Part shown: positions 21,461 to 34,545 of the stretch, one piece after another
Layout of the letters: each line of letters opens with the position of its first letter
Position numbering within the stretch: position 1 is the first letter of the stretch
NCBI GenBank assembly: GCA_025331445.1
Contig: JAIWNE010000009.1
Coordinates: forward strand, 496,001 to 560,000
DNA: 64,000 nucleotides
Direction: 5' to 3'
Origin: Blakeslea trispora
Lineage: Eukaryota > Mucoromycota > Mucoromycetes > Mucorales > Choanephoraceae
Notes under the pieces: model-generated
What the model was told of the DNA's origin: nothing
Databases searched by the model: none
What the model saw: the letters and a program-made list of their open reading frames with translations, nothing else
Translations under genes and position numbers: made by a program

Positions 21461-23961
21461 GATGAAGAATAGAATGCTGAATCATACCAATAAGTCATTA
21501 TCCTTTTTATATTATGGCAAATGAGCACCTTTCTCCCCCCCTTTCATTTCTATTTATCCCTTTCTTTTGTCTTCTTTTTTTTTTTGGGTAAAGGCAATTT
21601 TCTTCTCTGTGTTTTCTCTAGTTTATGTGATAAAACAAACAAACCAGGACAATCACGAATCACTCGTTTGCTTGATTGTTCTATCGTCTATTACCTCATA
21701 GATAAAAAGAAGATATTTCTTTAAATAGCTATACTATTGCAATGCTATAGTCAATATATGCAATGCAAGACTTTTAACAAAACCATAGCAAATGAATTGT
21801 ATAATTAAAACGCATGTATTGCAAGAAGACATGTAGAAAAAAGTATATATAAAAAGGAGGGAAAGAAGGGGGGGGTAGAAAGGAGGGAAATGTGAGTCAA
21901 AGCTCACACTATAGACAATAGGTAAGTTTAGTTTGGCTGGATAGAGAGTAAGTGAATTAAGGTATAGTGTTTATAGTTAGCATAGAATCAGAAGCTTATT
22001 ATCTCTCTTTTACATCTTCTCTGTTTACACCAGCTGTATCGTTGTATTACTCTTTAGAAACAGAGTGTTCATTCTCATAAAAAAAATACACTTTTTAAAA
22101 CACTTTGGAATGAGGTTTATCAGATTTAATCACTATTTATTTTTATGATTTGATGAAAGGAGATGGGAAAATATTGTTAATAGATACAATGATGAAAGAA
22201 CACATACTTCTTTGATATAAGAATAGCAAATGATTAGTCCATTAGACTAGACTCATCTGAATAACGTATCCTATAGAACGCTAAAGAAAAACAAACAAAA
22301 ACTACGGTTTTGAGTTTAAGTTCAAAAATAGTCCACTTGAATTCCTCTTTCTCTCTCTCTCTTTTTTTCCTTGACTATATTGCCTTAAAATATAGAGAAT
22401 GATACGAATCAAAACTAGTTTTTTTTCCTCATAATACTGTAAAACAAAAGCACTAGAAACAGCTCTTTCTTAACAAAGTTGTTACATTTAGCGAGAGAAA
22501 GCTAGTTCAAGGAAATGGTTATACAAACAAATTACTTTCTCTTTATTCCTTACAATCTTGTACTAGAACAAGGCTTCTCCGATTCTATATAAAGAGCTAT
22601 ACATGCACAGAAAAACCTTAAACATCATGCTTGTTTCATAAGCAGTTAGGCAAAAAAAAAAGCAAGTTACGCCTCCTCTCTCTCGTTCTTTGAGTTACTC
22701 TCCTTTTTTTTTTCTTCAAGAGAAAATGAATTAAAGTGAGAATTCAACGCCACGCTTTTTCTTTCATGTGTAATGTGGAAGCAAGACGAATGACTATATT
22801 GAGTGTACTCTATACTCAGCCATCATTCAGGTGTTTTGGCTTAAGATAGAAGAAAACTTTCGCAAATGATGTCTATTTTTGAATGAACAAAAAAGAAAAA
22901 AAAAAGAGCTATAGTCATTCATTTAAACAATGCTGTTGTATCTTTAAAGAAGATTGGCAAAAGAACCATTAGTATTCTATACATCTCTCTTTTTTTTTTT
23001 TGCAACGATATGGCGGATGGATTTGTTTATACAGTGTATAATTGTTGATGTTATGTTTTACCGAAATGGAAGGGAGAATGAAAAAAAAGAGAGTATAAAG
23101 TTCATGATGCACAGCATAACCAAAATATATATTTGTCGTACTTGTTCTTTAAAAAGAAAACGCAAGAGCTGTACGCTACATGCACTTCTAGAAGATACAA
23201 AGTGAAAGTAGGACAAATGTAATTCTATCTAGTGTGTTACTAAATCCCAAAAATAACAACAATTGTAAATCGTAATAGGGCTATCGACTCATCATTGTAA
23301 CTTGACTGATCTACAAATACATATTTATATATGCATAAAATAAGGTAGAAATAACCTTATTTCAATCCTATCTGATGTTCCCTCTACATTTACCAACTTC
23401 TGCCCTCGAGGTCACTTAGGCGTCAACAATGAACTCGCTCAAATACACATTCTTTCTATTCCCCTCCCTTTGTTCACATTCATATCATCTTTGTTGTTAT
23501 CCTGGTTGATGGCATATCTACACCTTGAAGTGAGGTACAGAATCACGAGCTTAAAGTTCCTATTGAATAGTATTCAGATTTGTTTTTCAGACAATATTTA
23601 TTTGCATATCTGAGTGTACAAAAAAGATATATAAGCGAATCACGAGGCATTGCTTTATGGGGACTAGTTTATGAATAAGTAATACTATCTCTAAAAACTA
23701 GACCACAGTTGATCCAACAAATCTTATTGACAACTAATGAATTTATCGATTTCTCTAAAGGATAAATTTATCCAATTTTTTTTTTTCATGCTAAGAAGTC
23801 ATTAAATCAATTGTGATAATAATAAATGTATCCATCTGTTTTTTTTTTTATTTAAGCATAAATTGAGCATATACATAGACTAAAAGAATAGTAATAAAAA
23901 AAGAAAGCATAATACATATAGAAGAAATAGTTTGAGATAAAAGCATGTATTTCCTTTTTCT
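21461..23961. other. 2.5 kb gene-free region
   Basis: Unique AT-rich DNA with poly-A, poly-T, CT and G runs (for example a nine-base G run region near 21870). Reading frames here are short and of low-complexity composition; I see no exon with conserved protein character on either strand. The first 60 bp include the TATA box of the Cys-rich gene. Confidence 0.5.
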
Positions 23962-25395
23962 TTACCACAAAGAGGAAGGTGAAGAAGCATTAGAAGAATA
24001 AGTAGAACTTCTTCTTGTCACATTGTCTGTAGGAAGTTGTAAAGGGGGTAAAGGAGGAGTGATTGGATAAGAAAGAAAGGCATTACTTGAAGCAGGACTA
24101 CTGGCTTGTACACGATTGTTGTAGTAATACATGTTGTTTAAGATTGAAGAAGTAGCTGACTCAATTGTCTCAACTGGGATTTCATCCCAAGACCAGTTGT
24201 TCCAATCTACCAATGAGCGGATATCTACCTTACGTTTTGCAGCCTTGACAAAGAGCTCGGGTGGTCTTACTTTAGTGTGACGCAAATAATAACTCTTGCA
24301 GGTTTCACACCAATGCCCATTGCCACATAGATTACGGTACCATTGATGTGTCTCTTTCACTTTGCAGTTGGCACATGACTTTTGTTGTGAGCGACTCGAG
24401 CTTGCACGAGGCGAATAGAAGACCATAGGGCTGTTTTCAGAGGGCTTGATGAGTGTATCATTGTCTTGTAGAGATTGTTGTTGTTGTTGTTGAATACGTG
24501 GTCCTGGTCTATTGGCAACAATCAACCTCAAAGGCCGAGATTCCCCATGTTTGAGTTGATACCTGTAGCAGGCAACACAAAGACGACGTCTGGAGGCAGG
24601 TTTGGTATTACAATTAAAACACATTGGCTTGAATTTGATTGGTCTTGGTTGGTGTAGTAACAAGAGTAAAGCTGGATAGAGAGCTGGTTGATTACTGTTG
24701 TGTTGTCCATAGAAAAAAGCGGGTTTGGGTAGATTGCGGTAATCCAGACCAGCATGATCAAACAAAAAATCAGCCAACTCAATAGCAGACTTGAGTTTGA
24801 ACGGATCAAACTGATGGATATTGAACCGAAAGAGGGTGTTCAAGACATGATTGAGACGATAGATGTGATCTTCTTTGGCCATGTTTGCATTCTCGAGGAA
24901 TCGGACGTCTGTCCTGCCAGGTGTTGTACCATGCTGTGTATAACGAAACAGATGCAATAGCCAGGTTGGAAAAAAGATAAATTCGGGTGATACCAATTGA
25001 CTCTTTGCACTTTCAGCACGAAAGAAGACGGCCAACATTCTCATTTGCTGAAAAAGTTCAGTGGATCGAATAGGTCGAGATGCTTTGCTTGTTCCGATAT
25101 GGCATCGAAAGGAGCCGTTCATATGTCTACCTATTACCTTGATATGTACCGGGATACCATGATGTCTGCTTTCGACGGATGACAAGATAGCATCTGTTAA
25201 TGAATTTCTTTCATTGGATGTCTGTACAAGATAGCCTGATTGTTCAAGGGCAGATTGCCATAATGACATGAGATCATCGTCATGAATAGGTGTACTATTG
25301 GGTTGGATAGGCTGTGGTCTCAAAATTGGCTCAGTTGGTTTCATGTTAGCAATGTCAGTCATCTGCTGTGGTAATAACAACTCTGTGATGTTCAT
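23962..25395 (-). CDS. Zinc-finger protein with two GATA-like fingers
   Basis: Single exon, 477 aa, with ATG at 25395. Residues 259-276 contain C-x2-C-x10-C-x2-C (CFNCNTKPASRRRLCVAC), a shortened finger without the usual Trp. Residues 341-366 contain C-x2-C-x18-C-x2-C with the internal THQWYRNL, followed by YYLRHTKVRP, close to the GATA consensus (TPxWR ... LCNACGLYYKxHxxxRP). The two are about 65 residues apart, like N- and C-fingers of GATA factors. The N-terminal 250 residues (for example IPVHIKVIGRHMNGSFRCHI) look folded but are not recognised. A short Gln run lies between the fingers and a Ser-rich tail ends the protein. A DNA-binding regulator is likely, but the degenerate first finger makes DNA specificity uncertain. 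Confidence 0.85.
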   Translation of the reverse strand: MNITELLLPQQMTDIANMKPTEPILRPQPIQPNSTPIHDDDLMSLWQSALEQSGYLVQTSNERNSLTDAILSSVESRHHGIPVHIKVIGRHMNGSFRCHIGTSKASRPIRSTELFQQMRMLAVFFRAESAKSQLVSPEFIFFPTWLLHLFRYTQHGTTPGRTDVRFLENANMAKEDHIYRLNHVLNTLFRFNIHQFDPFKLKSAIELADFLFDHAGLDYRNLPKPAFFYGQHNSNQPALYPALLLLLHQPRPIKFKPMCFNCNTKPASRRRLCVACYRYQLKHGESRPLRLIVANRPGPRIQQQQQQSLQDNDTLIKPSENSPMVFYSPRASSSRSQQKSCANCKVKETHQWYRNLCGNGHWCETCKSYYLRHTKVRPPELFVKAAKRKVDIRSLVDWNNWSWDEIPVETIESATSSILNNMYYYNNRVQASSPASSNAFLSYPITPPLPPLQLPTDNVTRRSSTYSSNASSPSSLW

Positions 25396-26683
25396 ATTAA
25401 AATAGCATAGATCAAAGTAATTGATGAAATAGTGAGAAGAAAGAAAAGAAAGAGAGTAAAATTAAAATGTTGAATATTTATACCAACTTGTTATTTATCT
25501 TTGATTGATTCACTCCCCTATTTTTTTCCGTTTCTATTTTTTTTTTAGGCTTTTCTTTGTTCATTAAATAATCTTTTAAAACGTTATTCATTGTTTGAAT
25601 TCACGAGATAATATGGTGAACATTTATATAGACCCCTTTGTGTGATTTTCTGCAACTATATTTAGCTTTTTTTTTTATTATATGTTCTCGAGACATATAA
25701 AATCATCATCTTTATGCAACAAAAAACAAGCTTCAATGTGACTTATTTGACAACTTTTCAATTGTGTAGAAACGCGTTTAATGCCTTTCGTCCAATTCAA
25801 AACAGACTCTACTTTGAACCAAGGTAATATATGGGCCAAGAGAATAATAATAATAAAAAGATAAACAATGAAAATACTTGAAAGCAAAATTACACTTTTT
25901 TTTTTTAACTATAGAATTTAGGGCGCCCATCCAACTAACATGTATGTCTATAAACGGCATCAAGAAAATGCCGAATATTGATATTCGTACCAAAAACATA
26001 CCTAATATATGTATTGAGATGAATAGCTATTTAGGTATTTGATATCTTTATCAGAAAACAGACTCACAATTTAACCACGCCTTTTTTTTTGTACTTTTCT
26101 TTGTACCTCATTTACTCTCAGAAAAAAGAAAACACATATAATTATCACAACAGGCGCCTATTTTTCTCTTTATATCTTTAGCCAATATAACCTCATTGTA
26201 TTTATATTAAAAGCAATAAACAAACAAACACAATAGATCTACCTCTCTTGGATGGTCTATCTCATTGGTTCAAGCATGACTAGTAATCTTGTTCCCCTCC
26301 CTCCTCCTTATTCTACAATAATCAAAACTTCACGCGATATGCATAGCGTAAGCCATCCATTTTAATTCCTTGTTTATAGGTTGAACAAATACAATATCCA
26401 GAATAGGACTTGATATAAGCAGCAAGTAAAAGGAACTGGCATTCAAAAAAAATTGGTGATTCTTTCTGTTTCCCTTTTTATGAATGTAATTCGTGAAACC
26501 ACTGAATAAGCATATCATTCTTGAGCTTTTTTGTGTTCATTGCTGTCTTTTTTCAATCACCGACTTTTATCATTAAAAAAAAAATGAAGAAATATTCATA
26601 TACATTTTTTTTTTTTCTTTTTATCCTTCTTGCTCTATATTATCTGATAAAGACAAGTCGAATATAAACAAATAAAAGGGGTT
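25396..26683. other. Intergenic region between GATA-like and TOG genes
   Basis: Divergent promoter space of about 1.3 kb. No gene, RNA or repeat family identified; frames here are short and poly-Phe/Lys-like. Confidence 0.5.
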
Positions 26684-29600
26684 ATGAGTGCACCAGAAGA
26701 GGACTTTTCTTCTCTGTCTATTGCTGACAAACTCCAACACAAGGTACTGTCTCTACAGTTTAGTTGCAAGAAAAAAACCTCTTAATCTGTTTCTTTCATA
26801 CCTTGCCCCCCCTTTTTTTTTCTATTAAAAAAATTAGTCCTGGAAAGCGCGTTTACAAGCTTGCGAAGAACTTACGAAATTACTCCACAAAACTGTAGAA
26901 GATTCAGACTTTTATACTTATGAGCCTTATTTGAAAAAGTTAGCTACTGAAGCTAATGCTGTAGCTCAAGAAGCAGGTCTTTCTGCTATTGTTGAATACG
27001 TAACAAACGCACCTAATGCATCCAAGTAAGCCATGACGAATGCATACTATAAAAAGAAAAGAAAACATGCATTGACATTCATATCTAGTACACGCGAAAC
27101 AGTTATACCAGCACTTGTAGAGAAATGTCTTGGAGCAACAAAAGCAGGCACAAAGCAAAAGGCAACCGATATTATCTTACTTTATGCAGAAATAGATACA
27201 CCTGATCCTGTTCTTGTAAGCATACATTGACTTGCTGGTATATTATATATGGGCTTACGAGTCCTGAATTTGCATTTACCATATGATAGGAATTCGTTTT
27301 ACCTGGTGTTAGTGCAAAGCAGCCTAAATTAGTAACGCAGACAGTCTTTGTGATCAAAGAGCTTGTTCGACAATTTGGTGCCAAAAAAGTCAGTCCAAAA
27401 CCAATCATCAAAATCCTTCCCAAACTGTTTGGACACACTGACAAAAACGTTCGAGCAGAGGCATTCGCACTCACTACAGAACTCTATCGATGGATTGGAC
27501 AGCCTATGATGGCTAGCTTATCTGATTTAAAGCCTGTACAGCTAAAGGAATTGGAAGAAGCATTTTCTAAATTACCAGCAGAGAAACCAAAGCCAGAACG
27601 ACTGATTAGAGCCGAGCAGGCTGTAGAAGAGCCCGAAGAGCAACCGCAAGATGAGGATATGGGTAAACGAATGGCAAAACTAGATATGCAGACATAGCAT
27701 ATATTACGAAAAAGCAGGATGATAAATTAACATCTCATCTTTTAAATTCAGGAGATGCTCAGGGCGACGAGGATATGGAAGTAGATGAAGGCGATGCATT
27801 CGATTTTGCTGATCCTGTTGATATTACAGCCAAACTGCCCAACAACTTCAATGAATTGATTGTATCAAAAAAATGGCAAGAGAGAAGAGAAGCTTTGGAC
27901 GCATTATTAGAGCAAGCCAAGACACCTAAAATATTGGACAAAGATTACACTGAGCTGATAGGTCAGCTTGTCAAAGTAAGTTTTTTTTTTTTTTTTTGTT
28001 TATTTCTTTGACAATTATCATTCTTAATTTTCTCTCTCTTTTTTTATTAGCGTATCAATGATTCCAACATTTTACTTGTAGGTGCTACTGCATCATGTGT
28101 GGAAGCCATTGCAACAGGTTTGAGAACTGAGTTTGGCAAATACAAGCCATTGATCGCACCCGTCATGATTGAAAAGCTAAAGGAAAGAAAGCCAGCTATT
28201 CTGGAGCAATTGGCCAATGGTTTGAATGCAGTGTTTGCTTCAGTACCCATGTCAGAATTAGTAGAAGATATCACAGTAGCATCAAAGCACAAAAATCCTC
28301 AAGTACGATCTGAATCATTCAAGCTTCTTTCTAGACGACTGAAGGAAGTCCGTGAGATGCCAGGCAAAGGAGAAATCAAAGCGTTTGCAGATATGTTCAA
28401 GAAGCTATTGGATGATGCTGATGCTAATGCACGTGAAGCAGGTGCTGAAGGTTTAGGTACATTGATGAAGCTGATTGGGGAAAAGCCAATGCTGGCATTC
28501 ACAGATGGATTGGATGATATCAAAATGGGGAAAATTAAAGAGGCTTGTGAAAAGGCAACTGTCAAAGCCAAGCCGCCCAAAAAAGCTGCACCACCACCAC
28601 CAGTAAAGAAGGCAGCACCACCAGCTAAAAAAGCCGCTGCTGCAAAGCCAAAGCCAAAGCCAGAACCTATGGCAGTAGACGAGGCGCCTTCAGAGGACTT
28701 GGGAGCCACAACCATGTCTCCTCCAAAGCGTAAGCCCCCTGCCCGATTGACCTCAGGAACAGCCAAGAAGCCTGCTCTTTCTTCTTCCAAGCCCAAGCCA
28801 GCAGCAGCAGCAGCTCCATCGGCTGCAGCAAGCGGACCCAAAAAGAGTGCTAAATTACCACCAGCAAGTGGACCTGAAGAAATCCGGTACAAATTCTCTC
28901 AAGAAGATGCTGAAGCGCGCGCAACTGAATATATTCCGGAATCAATACATAATGATCTGCAACAAGCACAATGGAAAGTACGTCTGGCAGCAATGGAATC
29001 GCTGTGTAAGCATCTTGAACAGGAGGAAGATATCGAGCCTGAAATTGTCATTCGATCATTATCTAAAAAGCCTGGATGGAAGGAAATGAATTTTCAAGTC
29101 ATGGGCAAAGTTTTCTCAGCTATCCAGACTTTGACAGAATCTCCCAAATTCAATAAGGCATGTGCTGCACTTTGTATCCCTGTCATGGTAGAGAAACTGG
29201 GTGATATAAAACTAAAGAAGCCGGCAGGAGAATGTCTAGTGGCAATTGCTGAAACAATTTCATTGGAATTCGTATTTTCTCAATCTTACCCAGTACTCAA
29301 GAAGGCCAAGTCGCCAAAAGTATTAGCAGATTCTTTATTATGGATTCATTCGGCTTTGACAGATTTTGGTATTGCAGGACTTCAGATTCGTGATTTAATT
29401 GACCTACTCAAGTTTGGTTTGGGCAACACAAATGCTTCTGTTAGAACAAGCGCTGTCACTGTCCTAGGTGTCCTTAGACAATATATTGGTCCAGGTAACG
29501 TACAGAGTCTAATTAAAGTATATTCCCTCTGTGTAGAGATGTGAGCACTCATCGAATAGATAGAAATCAAGTCGTTTGTGGAAGATGTGAGTCCTGCTTT

Positions 29601-32600
29601 ATTGGCCACCATTGAACAGGAATTTGAAAAGGTATCCAAGATGGATCCTCCCCAACCCACAAAGTTCTCAAAGGGAGCTGCTGCAAGTAGTCATGCAGGC
29701 CAAAGCAAGGGGTCTAGTAGTGCCGGTGGTACCGCTGCCAATAATAGTGGGAGTGCCGATGAAGACCCATTAGATGCCCTATTTCCTCGACAGGATATCT
29801 CTGGTCCATTAGGCAAGACAGTGGCAGAATGTAGCGATGCCAATTGGAAGATTCGTAAAGAAGGCCTGGAGAAAGTACAGAGTATTCTTGCAGGAGCCAA
29901 CAATCGTATCAAGCCCTCCTTAGGTGGTGATTTCCCTGGTGTGCTTAAACAGAGATTAGCCGATAGCAATAAGATTTTGCAGATGACTGCTGTTGACATA
30001 ACTGGCGCATTGGCTTTAGCTATGGGAAAACCTTTTGATAAATATGCCAAATTGTTTACTGGTCCCCTGATCTCTGTCTTGTCTGATAACAAGTCTAATG
30101 TTCGCGCATCTGGTCTTACAGCACTTGAAAACATCCGCAAGACATGCTCTATGGAACAGATGGCCTCTGTATTTGGCACAAGCTTAGCTAACGAAGCTCC
30201 TCTATTAAGAAAGGAGTTCTTGACTTGGTTTGCAACTGCTATAAAAGAAGAGGCAGATGCCGCTCGATATGATCTGGCTGGCATGATTACGCCCATGTTC
30301 TCTTGCTTACAGGACCGTAATGCTGATGTCAGAAAAGCAGCACAGGCAGCTTTACCAGAGCTGATTTCAGCGGTAGGATACGATGCTGTTGTAAGTAAGA
30401 CAAGTGAGCTGAAGGCTGCTCAACGCCAAACTGTGATGCCATTGGTCGAAGCTGCAAGGGGTAACGCACCCTCATCTGCTCCTGCTGCTGTAGTTCAGAC
30501 AAAGAAGCGTCCCGAGACAACAGAAGATCATGCTCCAAAGACTCCTGCATCTACACCCAGCCGTGCCAAGACACTCACGCGTAAGAAAGTGGGCGGCATT
30601 CCAGCACCTCGATCCGCAGCATCACAAGCTGCTCCCCCTGCTGAGGAGATGGTTGCACCCATTCTTACAAGCGATACGCGAGCTAAAGCCATACGTGCAA
30701 AGAAAGAAATTCGATGGCAATTCGACACACCTCGCTCAGACGTGATTGAAACTCTCAAGTCATTGTTTGATGCCAACATGAGCCCTCAGTTGAACAGTTT
30801 ATTGTTCAGCACTAGTCAATATGCAGAGCGTGATCGCTTGAACGGTCTGACAATGCTGAACGAATGTCTTGCATCTCCTGAGGTTTGCATGAGCAAATAC
30901 CAAGTTGATTTTTCTGATATGAAGGCACGTTATGTAGCTAATGCAGACTTGATATTGAAGTATTTGACCATTCGATTCTTTGATACCAACACCAGCATGT
31001 TGATCAAGTGTCTTGACATTGCACAAAACCTAATTGCTGTTTTAGACGAGGAAGAGTATAGCTTATCAGAATACGAAGCGGTATCGTTCTTGCCCTTCTT
31101 GATCAACAAAGTGGGCGACCCTAAAGAAGTAATGCGCCAACGCATCCGTTCTATCTTCAAGTCAATCTGTCGTATCTATCCTGCCAGTAAAATGCTCAAC
31201 TACCTTCTTGATGCCGCAGCTACCTCAAAAAATGCAAAGGCTCGTGCTGAATGTCTTGAAGAAATAGCTTCTCTTATTCAAAAGAACGGCATGTCTGTCA
31301 TGCTGCCTAACAAGGCTTTGCCTGCTATTGCAACTCATATTGGCGACAAAGACAACAGTGTCCGTTCTGCTGCCTTGAACGCTATTGCACAAGCTTACAT
31401 TTTAGTAGGCGATGCTGTCATGAAATACATGGCAAGACTTGGTGACAAAGAAAAGAGTATGCTTGAAGAACGATTAAAAGTGAGTTTTTTTGTTCTGCAG
31501 TTGTACTATACCATCATAGAGCTAACGTTTTCTTGTTAAAGCGAACAAAGCCCTCAGCTAGCGTTCTTGCTGCTGTTGAGAAAGAACAGCGCGCCAAACA
31601 GGAAGCAGAAGAGATGGAAGAAAACGAATTACCTTCACTTAGTAATTTACCCCGTCCTGGAGGGAAATCGCAGATCGGTAGACCTCGCAGTAGTCCTCAG
31701 CGTTCAGTTCATCATGTACAGAGTATACCCGAACCAGAACCTATGGAAGATGTAGTAGATAACTATGGAAACACGGTACCTGAAACACAACATGACCATC
31801 GTCATCACGGACTACGACCTCCTCAACAACACTTCAATCAGCAGCATCAACATCAGCAACAACACCAACACCAACAGCCGTATGATCAACAAGAAGAGAT
31901 TGTTGATTATCTAATTGCTCAGATCACAAGTGGTGACCCTCAGCCTAGCATAGAGGCACTTAAGAGCTTAGACAAGTTTTTGACTCAAAATCCTCAAGCT
32001 ATCTTGCCCGATATAGAACGACTGATCAATGCCATCACACTTCAAGTCAGACTCGCTTATTCTTCGGTTGATTCGCGCCAACCAGCTACCACCCGACTAT
32101 GCAAACATTTGGTGAATGCACTTGTCTTGCTATTCTCCAATAAGGACTTGGCTTGCGCTGTGCCACAAAATGCACTTCATCATCTTTTGCAGGAACTAGC
32201 TGCTCGTCTTTTAGATCAAAAGATGTTGGCCTTGGAATCAGGCCCTCAACTATCTAAAGCATTAAATGTAGCTATGGTTAAGGTTCTTGAAAACAGTGCT
32301 AGAAATGTGACATTTAGGTAAAGTACAAAAAGAACAAGATGAGTTTGTATTTTGTGAATAACGTTTCCTTTTTTTTTAAAGCGCTTTGTTGGCTATTTTG
32401 GGCCAATGTTCTGCTAACCTCCGTCCTGGAGACTCACCTACAGCTAAAGATACCAAGTACACAGAGCTAATCATGAAATGTCTATGGAAGTTAGCAAAGA
32501 CTATTCAAGACAACCTTCGCACAAATGCTCTTAATCCGGACGAACTTTTGTATGAAATTAATCAATTTTTCATCACAACACCTCCTGCTGAATGGAAACG

Positions 32601-34140
32601 TAGAGCTGCAGAAAAAGTACCCTTGGGCGAGATGCCACTTAGAACCGTCAAGACATTGCTGCTCGAACTAGTCAATGGACTGGGCGATATGATCTTCCAG
32701 CATTTAGCATTGATAGATAACCCTCAAAGCAGCAGCGTATATCCTTATCTTCATCATATGCTTGAAGCTTGTCGCAAAAAAGATAGATTGCAACAGCAAC
32801 AACATATGCCGTATCCATCTCAATCGTCACAGCAACAGCACATGCAGCCACAACAACAGCAACAACATCCACAACAACAGTCCATTCGATCTCTACAACA
32901 ATCCCCTGTTTATGCTCAGCAATCACAGCAGCAGGAATATATAGCTCATTCAAACAACTCATCTATAAGTCGCCCTGCTTCAGCATCTTCCTTCAAGTCT
33001 AATACAATGATGAGAACACCTTCTGTAGTCTCACATCCTTCTTCAACAGATGGTGACCATCATGACATGTCCATGAACAGCCCTCGTCTAAGCACATCTT
33101 CGTTAAACAGCAACAATGGTAGCAATCCCATTCACAGTGCGGGTAAGACTTTAGCACAGCCAATGCAAATAGACGAGCCTTCACCAAACGATGGAACACC
33201 ACAACCTCTTTCTGATTATGATCTCAATATGACCTTGACTCGCATCTTTCAAAAAATTGGTAATCGCGATCAAACAAAACAGGTACAAAATATTTGTATA
33301 CACACATGCTTATTTGTATGGCTAACCGCATGTTTCTTACTAAGGGCATTATTGAGCTCTACGAATTCCAAAAGAGCTATCCGCTTGCTGAGGCAAAGGT
33401 GAGCAACTTTCTTGGACACACAGGCAACTATTTTCAAAGCTATATAAGACGAGGTCTTAGTAATTTGGCTGCTGAAGATAAGGAATCACATGCTGCTGCT
33501 CAAGCAAGAGCACAGGCCCAAGCACAACCACTGGTACAAAATGTAAACTCAATCCAACCAACATCCGCTATTACTTCCCCGAATCTAAGCGCAGTCCCAT
33601 CCTCTATTGAACATTCTGCATCCATACTAGATCAATCATCAGAACGAGTATCTGCTGATCCTGTTTCGAGAAGCGAAGTTCGCTCGAGCGTACATGCAGG
33701 AGGTAAGAGAGAAAAGATAATGTTTTCGAATGAAACACGCAACTTACACCAAGTTACACTTAGACGATACAGCAGAGATTAAACTTAGACTTCTGCGTCT
33801 ACAGCAAAAGTTTGGCTATAAAACAGATGTAAGCTTTGTAAGTAAAGTTGCATAACGTCGTTTATTAAAGTTTGATTCAATATAGGTAATGGAGGATTCA
33901 TCTGGGTCTAACCATGTTGCTGGCCTAAGTGCTTCATCTGATACCAACAACAGTAGATATGAAAGCTCATCATACACTAGCTATTCTTCTCGCAGACAGT
34001 CTGGCATGAGTCAAGATTATTCGCAGCGTGAATTAGGTCAAGGCGAATCAGATAGACAACAGTCTGTATATGCTCTAAAGGAGAAAATAGCTAAAATGAA
34101 ACAAGTAATCAATTCCGCTGCTTCTTCACCTAATTTGTAA
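26684..34140 (+). CDS. STU2: XMAP215/ch-TOG family microtubule polymerase with five TOG domains
   Basis: Twelve exons (26684-26743, 26838-27025, 27089-27215, 27290-27662, 27752-27975, 28051-29494, 29564-31479, 31542-32317, 32382-33282, 33345-33702, 33764-33828, 33886-34140) keep frame and encode 2228 aa. Five HEAT-repeat TOG domains follow in order, each starting with a K/QW-K-x-R or similar helix: KSWKARLQACEEL, KKWQERREALDALL, AQWKVRLAAMESLC, ANWKIRKEGLEKV and IRWQFDTPRSDVIE. A Lys/Pro/Ala linker (KKAAPPPPVKKAAPPAKK) after TOG2 resembles the basic lattice-binding region. A helical C-terminal module (DYDLNMTLTRIFQKIGNRD) resembles the TACC-binding end of ch-TOG, with Gln-rich linkers around it. 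These proteins bind tubulin at plus ends and speed polymerisation. Yeast Stu2 and fission-yeast Alp14/Dis1 have only two TOGs, so this fungus keeps the animal-like layout. Confidence 0.95.
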
Positions 34141-34311
34141 TTTCCTTCTCTTACTATCCATACTGTAGTTTAATAAACGCATCTTATAACCATAAGGGAG
34201 ATCAAAGAGCCCCTAATAGTTAATTGGCCATAAAGGCACAAAACCTCTTTACAGTAATGTCAAAGAGTGAGTCTCTAAGTGTTGGAATCTGCTTTATATT
34301 GTGAATAGAAA

Positions 34312-34545
34312 ACCTCACTAACCAGTTTGAAGGTCTCAAACCAGCAAAAATTACTGTGCATGGTTTCGTAGCCAATGACTGTGCTCTGACCATTAAGAAA
34401 GCTCATTTTGAGCCTAAGTAAAGAGCGCTTACTGCCGAAATTTAAGCGCGCTTCAAATGGGCAGCTAATTCGATGCAGACAGATATCGGCTCTCAGAGCA
34501 ACTGCATTGTACGAAGAAAGGCCTTTTCAAATGCAGTCAATTGAC
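34312..34545 (+). pseudogene. Tc1-like transposase fragment
   Basis: A frame interrupted by two stops reads QFEGLKPAKITVHGFV, then NDCALTIKKAHFEP, then RALTAEI, then ARFKWAANSMQTDI and SNCIV. This resembles the HTH-to-catalytic linker of Tc1-like transposases in Mucorales, in which a segment like NCVxxDE would follow; here the catalytic Asp region is lost. Only a short relic remains. Assignment rests on motif resemblance. Confidence 0.5.

Noticed and set aside
28299..28892. 197-codon minus-strand frame inside the TOG gene
   Set aside because: Shadow of the Lys/Ala/Pro-rich linker; the plus-strand exon is continuous and conserved.
30329..30779. Minus-strand frames inside TOG4/TOG5
   Set aside because: Antisense shadows with no start context or family resemblance.
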